Shown: one piece after another, positions 7,865 to 15,027 of the stretch
How positions within the stretch are numbered: the stretch's first letter is position 1
How the letters are laid out: every line of letters starts with the position of its first letter
NCBI GenBank assembly: GCA_036001225.1
Contig: DASYUM010000246.1
Span: 1 to 45,352, forward strand
Length of the DNA stretch: 45,352 nt
Source of the DNA: DASYUM01 sp036001225
GTDB taxonomy: Bacteria; Methylomirabilota; Methylomirabilia; Rokubacteriales; DASRDR01
Direction: 5' to 3'
Program-made: the position numbers and the translations under genes
The notes under the pieces: model-generated
Told to the model about the DNA's origin: nothing
Databases searched by the model: none
Seen by the model: only the letters and a program-made list of their open reading frames with translations

Positions 7865-8995
7865 GTGAGGCGCGGGCGTCCGCGGCCTGACGAGTCGGCC
7901 GCGTCGGTCACCGGCGGCGCGGTGCCGGCGGCGGCGCTCGTCGAGCCCTTCCCGAAGCTCGATCTTCCCGTCCGGCCGCCGTTCGCGCCGATGGAGGCGC
8001 GCGCGGTGGAGAGCCTGCCGACCGGCGCCGGCTGGCTCTTCGAGCCCAAGTGGGACGGCTTCCGCTGCCTCGCCTTCCGCGAGGGGGCGCGCGTCGTGCT
8101 GCAGTCCAAGGCCGGCCAGCCCCTCGGGCGCTATTTTCCCGAGCTGGTGGAGGCGCTCGGTCGGCTACCGGCGGGGCGCTTCGTCCTCGACGGGGAGGTC
8201 GTCGTCGTCGTGGAGGGGCAGCTCTCCTTCGACGACCTTCTCCAGCGGATCCACCCGGCCGAGAGCCGCGTCCGGAAGCTGGCTGGGGAAACGCCGGCCA
8301 CGCTGCTCGTGTTCGATCTCCTGATGGACGCCGCCGACCGGTCGCTGCTCGACCTGCCCCTGTCCGGCCGGCGCGAGGCCCTCGAGCGCTTCTTCGCCTC
8401 GCTGCCGGAAAGCGGCGTCGTCCGGCTCTCCCCGGCCACCGCCGACCGCGCCCTCGCTGAGCGCTGGATGCGTGAGGGCAGGGCGAGCGGCCTCGACGGA
8501 GTGATCGCCAAGCGGTTGGACGCTCCGTACCGCGCCGGCGACCGGACGGCGATGCGCAAGGTCAAGCGGATCCGGACCGCGGACTGCGTCGTCGGGGGCT
8601 TTCGCTACGCCCAAGCCGGCGGTGAGGTCGGCTCGCTCCTGCTCGGGCTCTACAACGAGGCCGGGCTCCTCGATCACGTCGGCTTCGCCGCGAGCTTCAC
8701 GGCCGAGGAACGGGCGCGGCTCAAGCCGATCGTGGAGCCGCTCGTCGAGCCGCCGGGGTTCACCGGGAAGGCGCCGGGGGGGCCCAGCCGGTGGGCGACC
8801 GAGCGCTCGACCGAGTGGCAGCCGCTCAAGCCGGTCCTGGTCGGCGAGGTGCGCTACGATCACTTCTCGGGCGATCGCTTCCGGCACGGCACCAAGTTTC
8901 TGCGCTGGCGCCCCGACAAGGCGCCGGCCCGGTGCACCTTCGACCAGGTGCGCAGCAGTGGCCAGGCGGGACTACCCCTCGATCTGGCGCGCTGA
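7865..8995 (+). CDS. ATP-dependent DNA ligase (LigC/LigD-type)
   Basis: A 376-residue stand-alone ATP-dependent DNA ligase. The adenylation motif is FEPKWDGFR with Lys62 as the nucleophile. The nucleotidyltransferase domain runs to about residue 240 (motif IV-like GLDGVIAKR, then KVKRIRTADCVVGGF). An OB-fold domain follows with the typical LGLYN and RHGTKFLRWRPDK segments. It would seal nicks, most likely in repair. The GTG start is taken because no better start precedes the family N-terminus; the gene begins close after the rhodanese. The last 24 bases overlap the convergent phosphoesterase gene. A second, different ligase lies at 26465 in the split LigD operon. Confidence 0.92.
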   Translation: MRRGRPRPDESAASVTGGAVPAAALVEPFPKLDLPVRPPFAPMEARAVESLPTGAGWLFEPKWDGFRCLAFREGARVVLQSKAGQPLGRYFPELVEALGRLPAGRFVLDGEVVVVVEGQLSFDDLLQRIHPAESRVRKLAGETPATLLVFDLLMDAADRSLLDLPLSGRREALERFFASLPESGVVRLSPATADRALAERWMREGRASGLDGVIAKRLDAPYRAGDRTAMRKVKRIRTADCVVGGFRYAQAGGEVGSLLLGLYNEAGLLDHVGFAASFTAEERARLKPIVEPLVEPPGFTGKAPGGPSRWATERSTEWQPLKPVLVGEVRYDHFSGDRFRHGTKFLRWRPDKAPARCTFDQVRSSGQAGLPLDLAR

Positions 8996-9733
8996 GGGAT
9001 CTCCCTCGAGCTTCGGCAGCTCGATGACGCGGAAGGGAGCGCGGTCGGGGAACGTGTGCTGGAGGAGCGGGAGGGCGACGTTGTAGACGGGAACGTCGCT
9101 CCGGGTCCGCCCCTCCAGGCGGCCGTGGTGGGCGTGGCCGTGGAAGATCGCGGTCACCGGGTAGTGGGTGAGGGGCTCCTCGAGCCGGCTCGAGCCCAGG
9201 AACGGATAGATCTCGGGCGGCTCGCCCACGACGGTGGCCTGGATCGGCGCGTAGTGCATGAGGGCGATCCGTTGCGGCGTCCGTAGCCGGGCCAGGGCCG
9301 ATTCCAGCTTGAGCGCCTCGTCCACCGCCTCGTGGACGAAGCGCTTGATCACCTCCTCGCCCCACGGCTGGAGGGCCCGCTCGCCGAAGCCACCGCCGAA
9401 GCCCTTGACGCCGGCGAAGCCGACCCCGTTGATCTCGCAGGCATCTCCGTCGAGCACGGTGGCGCCGATGTCGGTGAGGATCTGCCGGATCTCGGCCTGT
9501 TTGCCGGACTCGTACTCGTGGTTGCCCAGCACGGCCACGATCGGAATCTTGAGCCCGGCCGCCAGCTCCTTAGCGAGCATCCGAGCCTCGTCGGGGAGGC
9601 CATGGTTGGTGAGGTCGCCGCAGACGAGGAGAACGTCGGCCTGCTCCGTGATCTGGGGGAGGAACGGCTGCAGCGTCCCCGCGCCGGGGCCGGGGGCACC
9701 GTAGTGGATGTCGCCGATCGCCCCGACCCGCAT
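8972..9733 (-). CDS. metallophosphoesterase
   Basis: A 253-residue calcineurin-like phosphoesterase. All metal-binding motifs are present in order: GDIH (residues 7-10), VCGDLTNHG, LGNHEYE, and the closing GHAHHG. Such enzymes hydrolyse phosphomono- or diesters with a two-metal centre; the substrate cannot be told. It starts one base after the end of the nucleotidyltransferase gene on the same strand, so the two are a tight operon and may act on the same nucleotide-linked substrate. Its 3' end overlaps the convergent DNA ligase by 24 bases. Confidence 0.9.
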   Translation of the reverse strand: MRVGAIGDIHYGAPGPGAGTLQPFLPQITEQADVLLVCGDLTNHGLPDEARMLAKELAAGLKIPIVAVLGNHEYESGKQAEIRQILTDIGATVLDGDACEINGVGFAGVKGFGGGFGERALQPWGEEVIKRFVHEAVDEALKLESALARLRTPQRIALMHYAPIQATVVGEPPEIYPFLGSSRLEEPLTHYPVTAIFHGHAHHGRLEGRTRSDVPVYNVALPLLQHTFPDRAPFRVIELPKLEGDPSARQIEG

Positions 9734-9734
9734 G

Positions 9735-10547
9735 TCACTCCTCGTCGATCGCCGCCGTCCAGAGGGCGATCTCGTCGGAGGTCATGTTCCCCTCCGGCCA
9801 CCGGCGGGCGTCCCGGTAGCCCCACTGCTGGATGTCCGGCCGGTACTGGGCGCGGGAGAGGACGGTGCCCTGACAGATCCGCTCGTCGGGCGCGGAGCGA
9901 TCCAGCTCGCCCTCCAGCCGCCCGAGCAGCTCCCGCAGGACGGCGGTCGGGATCCGCGCCCGCTCGCCGGGGTACACGAAGCCGAATAGGATCAGGTGGG
10001 TCAGCAGCACGCGCCACTGCGCGTCGAAGCGCCCGAGCAGCCGCGGCCAGTCGAGGTCCTCGGCGCGGGCCCGGAGGAGATGGACGACATCGGCGCCGTC
10101 GAAGCGCTCGCGCTCCATGATGAAGGCCTTCGACCAGATCATCTCCTCGACCGGGCAGAGGCGGACCGGAATGTCGAGGACCTCGTCGGGGACGGCGTGG
10201 ACGAACCAGCCGTCGTCCACCGCCGCCACGCCGTTCCCGGAACTGAAGATCACATCGACGTAGTCGTCGCCGCAGAAGGCCTTGGCCAGCCAATGGGGGA
10301 AGGCGAGGTCGGTCCGGCAGCCGGCCCGGGTCAGCGCGCGCAGCAGGCGCGGACAGTCCGACCGCCGCACGAAGACGTCGAGGTCCTTGGTGTGACGCAC
10401 GACTCCCGTGTAGCGAGCCAAGGCGTAGGCGCCGCCGACCAGGAACGGCACCTGGGCCGCGTTGAGGGCCGAGAGCGTCCGCTGATAGAAGGCGCGGGTC
10501 TCCGGGCCCAACTCCCCGACGGACTGGCACCCCCCGTTCTGACCCAT
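9735..10547 (-). CDS. nucleotidyltransferase family protein
   Basis: A 270-residue protein with a nucleotidyltransferase core of the MNT/AbiEii-like kind: FLVGGAYALARY (residues 36-47) is the GG helix region, followed by RHTKDLDVFV, where the Asp pair binds metal, and later VDVIFSS with a third acidic position. The C-terminal part is helical and unassigned. It could add a nucleotide to a small molecule, protein or RNA. Tight coupling to the metallophosphoesterase (one-base gap) suggests the modification may be reversible by its neighbour. This is not a classical toxin-antitoxin pair, because no small antitoxin is present. Confidence 0.75.
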   Translation of the reverse strand: MGQNGGCQSVGELGPETRAFYQRTLSALNAAQVPFLVGGAYALARYTGVVRHTKDLDVFVRRSDCPRLLRALTRAGCRTDLAFPHWLAKAFCGDDYVDVIFSSGNGVAAVDDGWFVHAVPDEVLDIPVRLCPVEEMIWSKAFIMERERFDGADVVHLLRARAEDLDWPRLLGRFDAQWRVLLTHLILFGFVYPGERARIPTAVLRELLGRLEGELDRSAPDERICQGTVLSRAQYRPDIQQWGYRDARRWPEGNMTSDEIALWTAAIDEE

Positions 10548-10582
10548 TGGCCGGCTGGCCTCCTACTCGTTGCGGGTCCTGC

Positions 10583-10981
10583 TCACGCCGCCCGGCGCCG
10601 GCGCGCCTGGCTCCGCGCCTGGCGGGCGAGCGCCCGCCGCGACGCCGCCCGGCGGCCTTCGCGCTTGAGGGCGCCCCGCACCGCCCGGGACCGCCGGGGT
10701 GACGGTCGCCGGCGTCCCCGCCGTCCCGCGCGGTAGGCCTGTTCGGCGCTCCGCCGGGTGCGCTCGGAGGTCCGCCCGGGGGCCGGCGGCGGCAGCTTCA
10801 CGCCGGACCGCCGGGCCTTGCTGAGGCCGATGGCGATCGCCTGCTTGGTCGAGCGGGCGCCGTGCTTGCCCTTCCGGATGTGCTCCATCTCCTCGCGGAC
10901 GAATTCCCCGGCCTGGGTGGTCGGCGCCTTGCCTTCCCGTTTGGCGCGGCGGGCCCGTTCGAGCGTCTTCTTCTCAGGCAT
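10583..10981 (-). CDS. DUF6496-like small basic protein with Arg-rich tail
   Basis: A 132-residue protein. The first 70 residues (EKKTLERARRAKREGKAP, GEFVREEMEHIRKGKHG, STKQAIAIGLSKARRSG) resemble the DUF6496 family, whose role is unknown to me. The rest is a low-complexity Arg/Ala/Ser tail like that of histone H1-type bacterial proteins, which suggests DNA or RNA binding. A GGAGGC ribosome site precedes the ATG, and a near-consensus sigma-54-type promoter (CGGCAC-GGTTC-TTGCC) lies 32 bases upstream, placing it in the stress regulon. Nucleoid compaction in dormancy is a reasonable guess, not shown. Confidence 0.8.
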   Translation of the reverse strand: MPEKKTLERARRAKREGKAPTTQAGEFVREEMEHIRKGKHGARSTKQAIAIGLSKARRSGVKLPPPAPGRTSERTRRSAEQAYRAGRRGRRRPSPRRSRAVRGALKREGRRAASRRALARQARSQARRRRAA

Positions 10982-11012
10982 TGTCGGTGCCTCCTTTCAG
11001 GCGGTGTCCAGG

Positions 11013-11026
11013 GCAAGAACCGTGCC
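11013..11026 (-). promoter_or_regulatory. sigma-54-type promoter of the DUF6496 gene
   Basis: On the minus strand: CGGCAC-GGTTC-TTGCC, GG-N10-GC, with the full CGGCAC -24 box. The -12 GC is 32 bases from the ATG at 10981. It directly abuts the DUF72 gene remnant. Confidence 0.7.
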
Positions 11027-11028
11027 GA

Positions 11029-11162
11029 TTACCGTCGGTCCCCGATCTGAAGTACATGTAGGTAGCGGAGCCACTCGCGCGATGGGAGTCGGGCAGGTAG
11101 AGGCGCCGCCGCCAGTGCGGGTAGACGTAACCGCTCGCACCGACGTAGGCGCGCCCGGCCAC
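11029..11162 (-). pseudogene. N-terminal remnant of a DUF72 (YecE-like) gene
   Basis: Reading leftward from a GTG, the frame gives VAGRAYVGASGYVYPHWRRR and then LYLPDS, matching the conserved start of DUF72 proteins (xVYxGTSGYxYxHW). A one-base frame change then gives SREWLRYL, matching the next family motif, before a stop. About 200 residues of a normal DUF72 protein are missing. It is a truncated and frameshifted relic cut off beside the DUF6496 promoter. Confidence 0.75.
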
Positions 11163-11173
11163 GGGGCACCGAC

Positions 11174-11701
11174 TCAGGCCTTTTCCGCCATCACGGGTTC
11201 CCCCCGCCTCCGCAGGAGCACCACGGACGCGACGAGGACGAGCATCATCAGGCTCAGCAGCCCGAGCTCGAGCATCGCGTTGCGGAGGGGGACGTCTCCC
11301 GACTGCGGGAACTTCCCGAACTCGGCGGTCAGGACCAGGATCCGCCGCGTCACCGCAATGAGGCCGACGATGAGGAAGGGCTCGGGCACGAGCGCATGCT
11401 CGCGGAAGGAGACCTGCACGGTATAGAGGATCTCCACGATCATGAGGATCAGCAGGATCCGGTCGAGCAGCTCGACCACGTGGCCGGGCAGGGTGCCCCC
11501 GACCAGCGCCGCGCTGAAGTCGACGACCCCGGCGCCGAGCAGAACCAGCGCGGTTCCGGCCAGGAGAATCCCCAGCCCCACGTAAACGATGTCTTCGACC
11601 CGCGTGAACCCTCGAGCGACCCATGCGCGGACCCGGCTTTCCGCCGCGTCGAGCGCGTGGTCCTCGCGCGCCGCTGTCTTGGCGATCCTCAGATCTGGCA
11701 T
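11174..11701 (-). CDS. PsiE-like (phosphate-starvation-inducible E) membrane protein
   Basis: A 175-residue integral membrane protein with four predicted helices: GLGILLAGTALVLLGAGVV, LLDRILLILMIVEILYTV, the PFLIVGLIAVTRRILVL segment, and a last helix LGLLSLMMLVLVASVVLL. The RRILVLTAEF motif and order of helices match the PsiE family. Role is unknown beyond stress or phosphate-starvation induction in enterobacteria. The start region is unusual: a 22-base tandem duplication places a second AGGAGGT-ATG unit upstream, out of frame with this gene. A sigma-54-type promoter on the same strand lies at 11779, consistent with stress expression. Confidence 0.85.
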   Translation of the reverse strand: MPDLRIAKTAAREDHALDAAESRVRAWVARGFTRVEDIVYVGLGILLAGTALVLLGAGVVDFSAALVGGTLPGHVVELLDRILLILMIVEILYTVQVSFREHALVPEPFLIVGLIAVTRRILVLTAEFGKFPQSGDVPLRNAMLELGLLSLMMLVLVASVVLLRRRGEPVMAEKA

Positions 11702-11734
11702 CGGACCTCCTCAGATCTGGCATCGGACCTCCTC
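11686..11734. repeat. 22-bp tandem duplication of the psiE translation start
   Basis: Two full copies (11686-11707 and 11708-11729) plus five bases of a third. On the minus strand each unit carries AGGAGGT, a short spacer and ATG, then GCCAGATCTG. Because 22 is not a multiple of three, initiation at the upstream ATG would read another frame, giving a decoy start. Confidence 0.9.
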
Positions 11735-11778
11735 GGGTGGCCGAGGAACCCGGCCGGGGCCGGGTCCGTCCCAACCTT

Positions 11779-11792
11779 GCAAACCTGCCGCC
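11779..11792 (-). promoter_or_regulatory. sigma-54-type promoter of the PsiE gene
   Basis: On the minus strand: TGGCGG-CAGGT-TTGCA, GG-N10-GC, one of the closest matches in the window to the general sigma-54 consensus (TGGCAC-N5-TTGCW). It lies 78 bases before the psiE ATG and is divergent from the element at 11819. Confidence 0.68.
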
Positions 11793-11818
11793 ACGCGCCG
11801 CGCCGAGCCTAGGGCACC

Positions 11819-11832
11819 GGTATTGCCTTTGC
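11819..11832 (+). promoter_or_regulatory. sigma-54-type promoter toward the Cys-rich small protein
   Basis: CGGTAT-TGCCT-TTGCA followed by CCCC, GG-N10-GC. The annotated downstream gene starts 233 bases later. A possible short frame from GTG 11862 to 12008 lies between, but it is low complexity and I do not call it. Confidence 0.58.
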
Positions 11833-12064
11833 ACCCCTGGCGCGTACGTCACTGGACGTCGGTGATCGAAATCCGACTGGGCAAGGATGGCCTCCCGATG
11901 GCCCACGCCGGCGGCGCCTTGACCGGCTGTCATCCGGCGCCGGCGGCATCGGGACGGCCCCGGCCAGAGGGGAGGCCGGCGAGTCGGTCGCCTCGCCGAG
12001 CCGGCTGAGCGCACAACGAGCGGGCGGCCGCCCGCAACAACCAGATCGCGCGAGAGGAGGCAAC

Positions 12065-12292
12065 ATGCCTCGGTGTGAAACGTGCGGAAACGACTACGAC
12101 AAGACCATGGAGATCACCTACCAGGGCCGCCGCCACGTGTTCGACAGCTTCGAGTGCGCGATGCACGCCTTGGCGCCCCGCTGTGAGCACTGCGGCTGCC
12201 GGATCGTCGGCCACGGCGTGGAGAGCGATAACCGGATGTTCTGCTGCGCGCACTGCGCCGCGGAGGTGGGGGTCCGCCACGTTCGGGCCTAG
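12065..12292 (+). CDS. small Cys/His-rich zinc-binding protein
   Basis: A 75-residue protein with nine cysteines (4, 7, 31, 40, 43, 45, 60, 61, 64) and several His. The pattern is two treble-clef-like units: MPRCETCGNDY with FECAMHALAP, then CEHCGCRIVGHG with FCCAHCAAEVG. It recalls small conserved bacterial proteins sometimes named prokaryotic metallothionein-like. Probable function is zinc binding, perhaps protein or RNA interaction; not shown. An AGAGGAGGCAAC site precedes the ATG. A sigma-54-type promoter lies about 230 bases upstream. Confidence 0.8.
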   Translation: MPRCETCGNDYDKTMEITYQGRRHVFDSFECAMHALAPRCEHCGCRIVGHGVESDNRMFCCAHCAAEVGVRHVRA

Positions 12293-12522
12293 GTGCTCAC
12301 CGGGATCTCGTTCCCCCCGGAGCGCGGCAACCGAGTCACTGCCCGGCGGTACCAGGATTGCAGCGGCTCGGTCGCCGCGAGCGCGCCTGCGCGCAGGAGG
12401 TAGCGGCAGCAGCGAACGGTAAGCGAATCGGTAGCCCGCCTGCGTGATGGTGCCGTTCCCCCGGCCCCGCCCGGCCTGCCCAGCAGTCGGACCACCCGCG
12501 ACCTACCAACCGGAGCGACGAT

Positions 12523-12735
12523 ATGGAGTTGTCTCGGCGCGACTTCTTGAAAGCGTCGTCGGCCGCCGTCACCGGCACTGCGCTCGGCGGGCTGGTCGGC
12601 CTCGGCGCGGACCTCCAGCCGACCGTGGCCCGGGCCGGATCAAGGACGCCGGGGCCGTCCCCAGCGTCTGCCCGTACTGCTCGGTCGGGTGCGCGACGCT
12701 GGTCCACACCGTGAATGGCCAGATCGTCAACATCT
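12523..12735 (+). pseudogene. N-terminal remnant of formate dehydrogenase alpha subunit
   Basis: The first frame gives a twin-arginine signal, MELSRRDFLKASSAAVTG and GGLVGLGADLQPTVARA. After a frameshift near 12640 the neighbouring frame gives IKDAGAVPSVCPYCSVGC, the Fe4S4 signature of selenocysteine/cysteine formate dehydrogenases, then HTVNGQIVNI. The remaining 800 or more residues, including the Mo ligand, are absent. This is the 5' stump of fdhA left by a large internal deletion in the operon. Confidence 0.82.
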
Positions 12736-12877
12736 ATCTCCTCGGCCACCGGCGCGGCGCGATGAGCCCCGGGCTCGCCTCGCTGAAGTGCTTCGACGCC
12801 TGGGTGGTGGCGCTGGAGCTGATCGTGGCGGCTTCCTGCTGCGGGTGGTCATCGTGCTCTCGTCCGAGGGAGTGTGA
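12736..12877 (+). pseudogene. C-terminal remnant of an NrfD-type membrane subunit
   Basis: Directly after the fdhA stump the sequence reads FDAWVVALELI and, after a one-base shift, GGFLLRVVIVLSSEGV followed by a stop. The GGFLLRxVIV pattern is typical of the C-terminus of NrfD/PsrC quinone-interacting subunits. The Fe-S subunit and most of NrfD are therefore missing. Together with the fdhA stump it marks the deletion joint, near 12735. Confidence 0.55.
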
Positions 12878-12893
12878 GAGGGGGGAGATAAAC

Positions 12894-13127
12894 GGGCGGG
12901 TCATCTTCCTGGTCGGGCTGATCGGGTCGGGACTGATGGCGTGCACGAGTCCGGAAGCGAGCCGCACGCGTGGCGGCGGGCTGGGCGCCGACGTCGGGAA
13001 CCGGGGCCACGTGGTCCAGATGCACGAGGGCTCGCGCCAGTTCCACAAGACGCCCCGCCTGCTCGCGCGCGCGTCCGCGCCGGACCTCGGCCCCGCCGAC
13101 CAGGCCGACCGGCTGAGCCGTCGCTGA
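12894..13127 (+). CDS. small lipoprotein of the fdh operon, start codon apparently lost
   Basis: The frame encodes a 77-residue protein with a hydrophobic stretch RVIFLVGLIGSG and a lipobox LMAC (Cys17), then a conserved-looking soluble part ending DLGPADQADRLSRR. It ends three bases before fdhE, so it belonged to the fdh operon. A strong GGGGGAG site lies six bases before position 12894, where a start is expected, but the codon is GGG, not ATG. The nearest in-frame ATG (12936) would remove the signal peptide. It may be unexpressed. I do not recognise a named family. Confidence 0.5.
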   Translation, partial: GRVIFLVGLIGSGLMACTSPEASRTRGGGLGADVGNRGHVVQMHEGSRQFHKTPRLLARASAPDLGPADQADRLSRR

Positions 13128-13130
13128 GCC

Positions 13131-14018
13131 ATGGCGCGTTCCAGTCCTGACCGTCTGGCCCGGCTCGAGTCCGAGCACCCGGAGTGGCGGCCGTGGCTGC
13201 TCCCCCTCGCGCGGGCTCGCCGCGCGGCGAGCAGCGCCGTCTGGCAGACCTGCCTGCCGACCACCGCGCTCGAGGCCGGCGACGAGACCCCTCCGCTCCT
13301 GGCCGGCGCCGTGATCGCGGTGGAGCCGCGGCTCCTCGCCACCTGGCTCGCCGAGCTGGCCGGCGCCGCGGCCGAGGCCGGCAGCGCCAGCGCGGGATCG
13401 CTGCGGGCGCGCGCCGGCAGCCTCGACGCCCTGGCGGTGCTGGAGGCGGGGCTGGACCAGGACCGGCGGCGGCTGGCCGCGCTGGCCGCCGACGTCGGCG
13501 TCCAATCGGGCGCGCTTGAGGCCGTGGCCGGGCTGCTGGCGTGGCCGCTCTTGCAGACGTGCGGACAGCAGTGGGCGCACCGCATCCCGCCGAGCTGGCG
13601 CGGCGGCTACTGTCCGATCTGCGGGGCCTGGCCGACGCTGGCCGAGACACGCGGTGTCGAGCGCGTGCGGCGATTCCGCTGCGGGCGGTGTGGGAGCGAC
13701 TGGCACGCCGACTGGCTGCGCTGTCCGTACTGCGGGATGGCCGAGCACGACCGGCTCGGCTCCTTGGTCTCGGAGCTTGCCGCCGGGCGGCGCCGCGTGG
13801 ACGTCTGCCGGGCCTGCGGCGGCTACGTGAAGGGGCTGACCACCCTCCAGGCGACGCCGGCCCCCGACGTCGCGGTGGCCGACCTCGCGAGCGTGGACCT
13901 CGACGTGGTGGCGCTCGAGCACGGCTTCACGCGGCCGGAGGGCGCCGGCTACCCACTCGGCCTGCGTGTGGTCGAGACGCCGCGGCGCGGTCGCCGCCTC
14001 TTCGCATGGCGAGCGTGA
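13131..14018 (+). CDS. fdhE: formate dehydrogenase accessory protein FdhE
   Basis: A 295-residue FdhE-family protein. The C-terminal half carries the diagnostic CxxC pairs CPICGAWP, CGRCGSDW, CPYCGMAE and CRACGGYVKG, which bind iron in rubredoxin fashion. FdhE is needed for maturation of membrane-bound formate dehydrogenases. The gene is intact and full length, though the formate dehydrogenase genes directly upstream are reduced to stumps. It may serve another formate dehydrogenase elsewhere or be on its way to loss. The ATG overlaps nothing upstream (three-base gap) and the next gene starts inside its last codons. Confidence 0.9.
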   Translation: MARSSPDRLARLESEHPEWRPWLLPLARARRAASSAVWQTCLPTTALEAGDETPPLLAGAVIAVEPRLLATWLAELAGAAAEAGSASAGSLRARAGSLDALAVLEAGLDQDRRRLAALAADVGVQSGALEAVAGLLAWPLLQTCGQQWAHRIPPSWRGGYCPICGAWPTLAETRGVERVRRFRCGRCGSDWHADWLRCPYCGMAEHDRLGSLVSELAAGRRRVDVCRACGGYVKGLTTLQATPAPDVAVADLASVDLDVVALEHGFTRPEGAGYPLGLRVVETPRRGRRLFAWRA

Positions 14019-14403
14019 CCCCGGGCCGACCGGCCGAGATCTGCGCGGCGCTCCTGGCCGCGCTGGAGGCCTCGGAAGGGCGAGGCAAGCGCCGGCAGCG
14101 TGACCAGACGCCGGGCCGCATCGGGCTCGCGCTCAAGCGCGGGCTCCTCGAGCGCGCCATCCGCGAGGCTCCCGATCCCGAGGCCTTCGAGGGCTGGCTG
14201 CTCGAGCGCTGTCTCGACCCCGATCCCGCAGTCTCGGTGGGCGGGTGCGGGCGATGGCGATCGAGGTGCTCTTCGAATGGCGGCTGGCCCGGTCGGTCCC
14301 CGCGTTCCAGACCTGGCTGGCCCGCGGCGCGCCATCCGACGACGCCCTCCCGCCGGCACGGCCTGTGCATCCCGGAGCAGGACCCAAGAGGAGGGCGCCA
14401 TGA
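14006..14403 (+). pseudogene. conserved small fdh-locus protein, frameshifted
   Basis: The ATG overlaps the end of fdhE. The first frame reads ASVTPGRPAEICAALLAALE, then KRGLLERAIREAPDP and FEGWLLERCLDPD up to about 14235. The meaning then passes to the next frame, RVRAMAIEVLFEWRLARS followed by VPAFQTWLARGAPSDD, which ends exactly at an ATGA overlap with the DksA gene at 14400. Both halves look protein-like, so the original was about 130 residues. I do not recognise the family. The break lies in the run GGTGGGCGGG and could be a sequencing error. A sigma-54-type promoter for the next gene is embedded in its 3' end. Confidence 0.6.
14355..14368 (+). promoter_or_regulatory. sigma-54-type promoter of the first DksA/TraR gene
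   Basis: CGGCAC-GGCCT-GTGCA, GG-N10-GC, 32 bases before the ATG at 14400. It lies inside the preceding reading frame and nearly copies the element of the second DksA gene (CGGCAC-GCGCT-GTGCA). Confidence 0.65.
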
Positions 14404-14816
14404 AGACCAGGCCAAAGCTGGACCGCCAGATCGCGGGGGAGGTCGAGCAGCTCCTCCGGACCAGGCACGCTGAGCTGACCGAGTCGATCCGCGGCCTCGT
14501 TGCCCGGCAGCGCAACGGTAACGGGGACAGGCCCGCCGAGGAGGTCCTCCCTGCCACCGAGAGCCTGGACGACGAGATCCGCAGCGCCCTGCTGGACCGT
14601 CGGAGCCGGCAGCTCGCCCAGGTCGAGGCCGCGCTGGAGCAGTTGAGCCGTGGCGACTACGGCCGCTGCCACGACTGTGGCGCCTTCATCGGGCTGCCTC
14701 GACTTCGCGCCCTCCCCTTCGCCCAGCGCTGTGCCCCCTGCCAGGCTCGCGCCGAGCGCCGAGCCGCGCCGCTCGCCCGGCGGGCGCCGGCCAAAATGAC
14801 CCGGCGGGCTGCCTGA
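14400..14816 (+). CDS. DksA/TraR family zinc-finger transcription factor (copy 1)
   Basis: A 138-residue DksA/TraR protein. A coiled-coil-forming N-terminal half (EVEQLLRTRHAELTESIRGL, then DRRSRQLAQVEAALEQL) leads to the conserved YGRCHDCGAFIGLPRLRALP zinc finger, with the second Cys pair in RCAPCQAR. Such proteins enter the RNA polymerase secondary channel and modulate initiation, often with ppGpp. The coiled-coil tip acidic pair typical of E. coli DksA is not obvious. The ATG overlaps the preceding frame (ATGA), and a sigma-54-type promoter lies 32 bases upstream. It is a close paralogue of the next gene. Confidence 0.92.
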   Translation: MKTRPKLDRQIAGEVEQLLRTRHAELTESIRGLVARQRNGNGDRPAEEVLPATESLDDEIRSALLDRRSRQLAQVEAALEQLSRGDYGRCHDCGAFIGLPRLRALPFAQRCAPCQARAERRAAPLARRAPAKMTRRAA

Positions 14817-14976
14817 GGCGGGTCGCCCGGGGGCGCACCACGGCTGCCGTCGGAGGCCGGACGCTGTGTAAGGTTTTCAGCCTAGAGTGACCACTCTAAC
14901 GACCGCCGGCCGCCCGGCGCCCGAGTCGGACGCCGGCTGGCCTGATCGAACGGAGAAATTGGCGAACCCGGCACTC

Positions 14977-14990
14977 GGCACGCGCTGTGC
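14977..14990 (+). promoter_or_regulatory. sigma-54-type promoter of the second DksA/TraR gene
   Basis: CGGCAC-GCGCT-GTGCA, GG-N10-GC, 38 bases before the ATG at 15028. Having its own promoter, although only 211 bases separate the genes, argues that both copies are deliberately placed under the same sigma factor. Confidence 0.66.
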
Positions 14991-15027
14991 AAAACCACCG
15001 GGGAGCACGCCGCAGAAGGAGGGCGAC

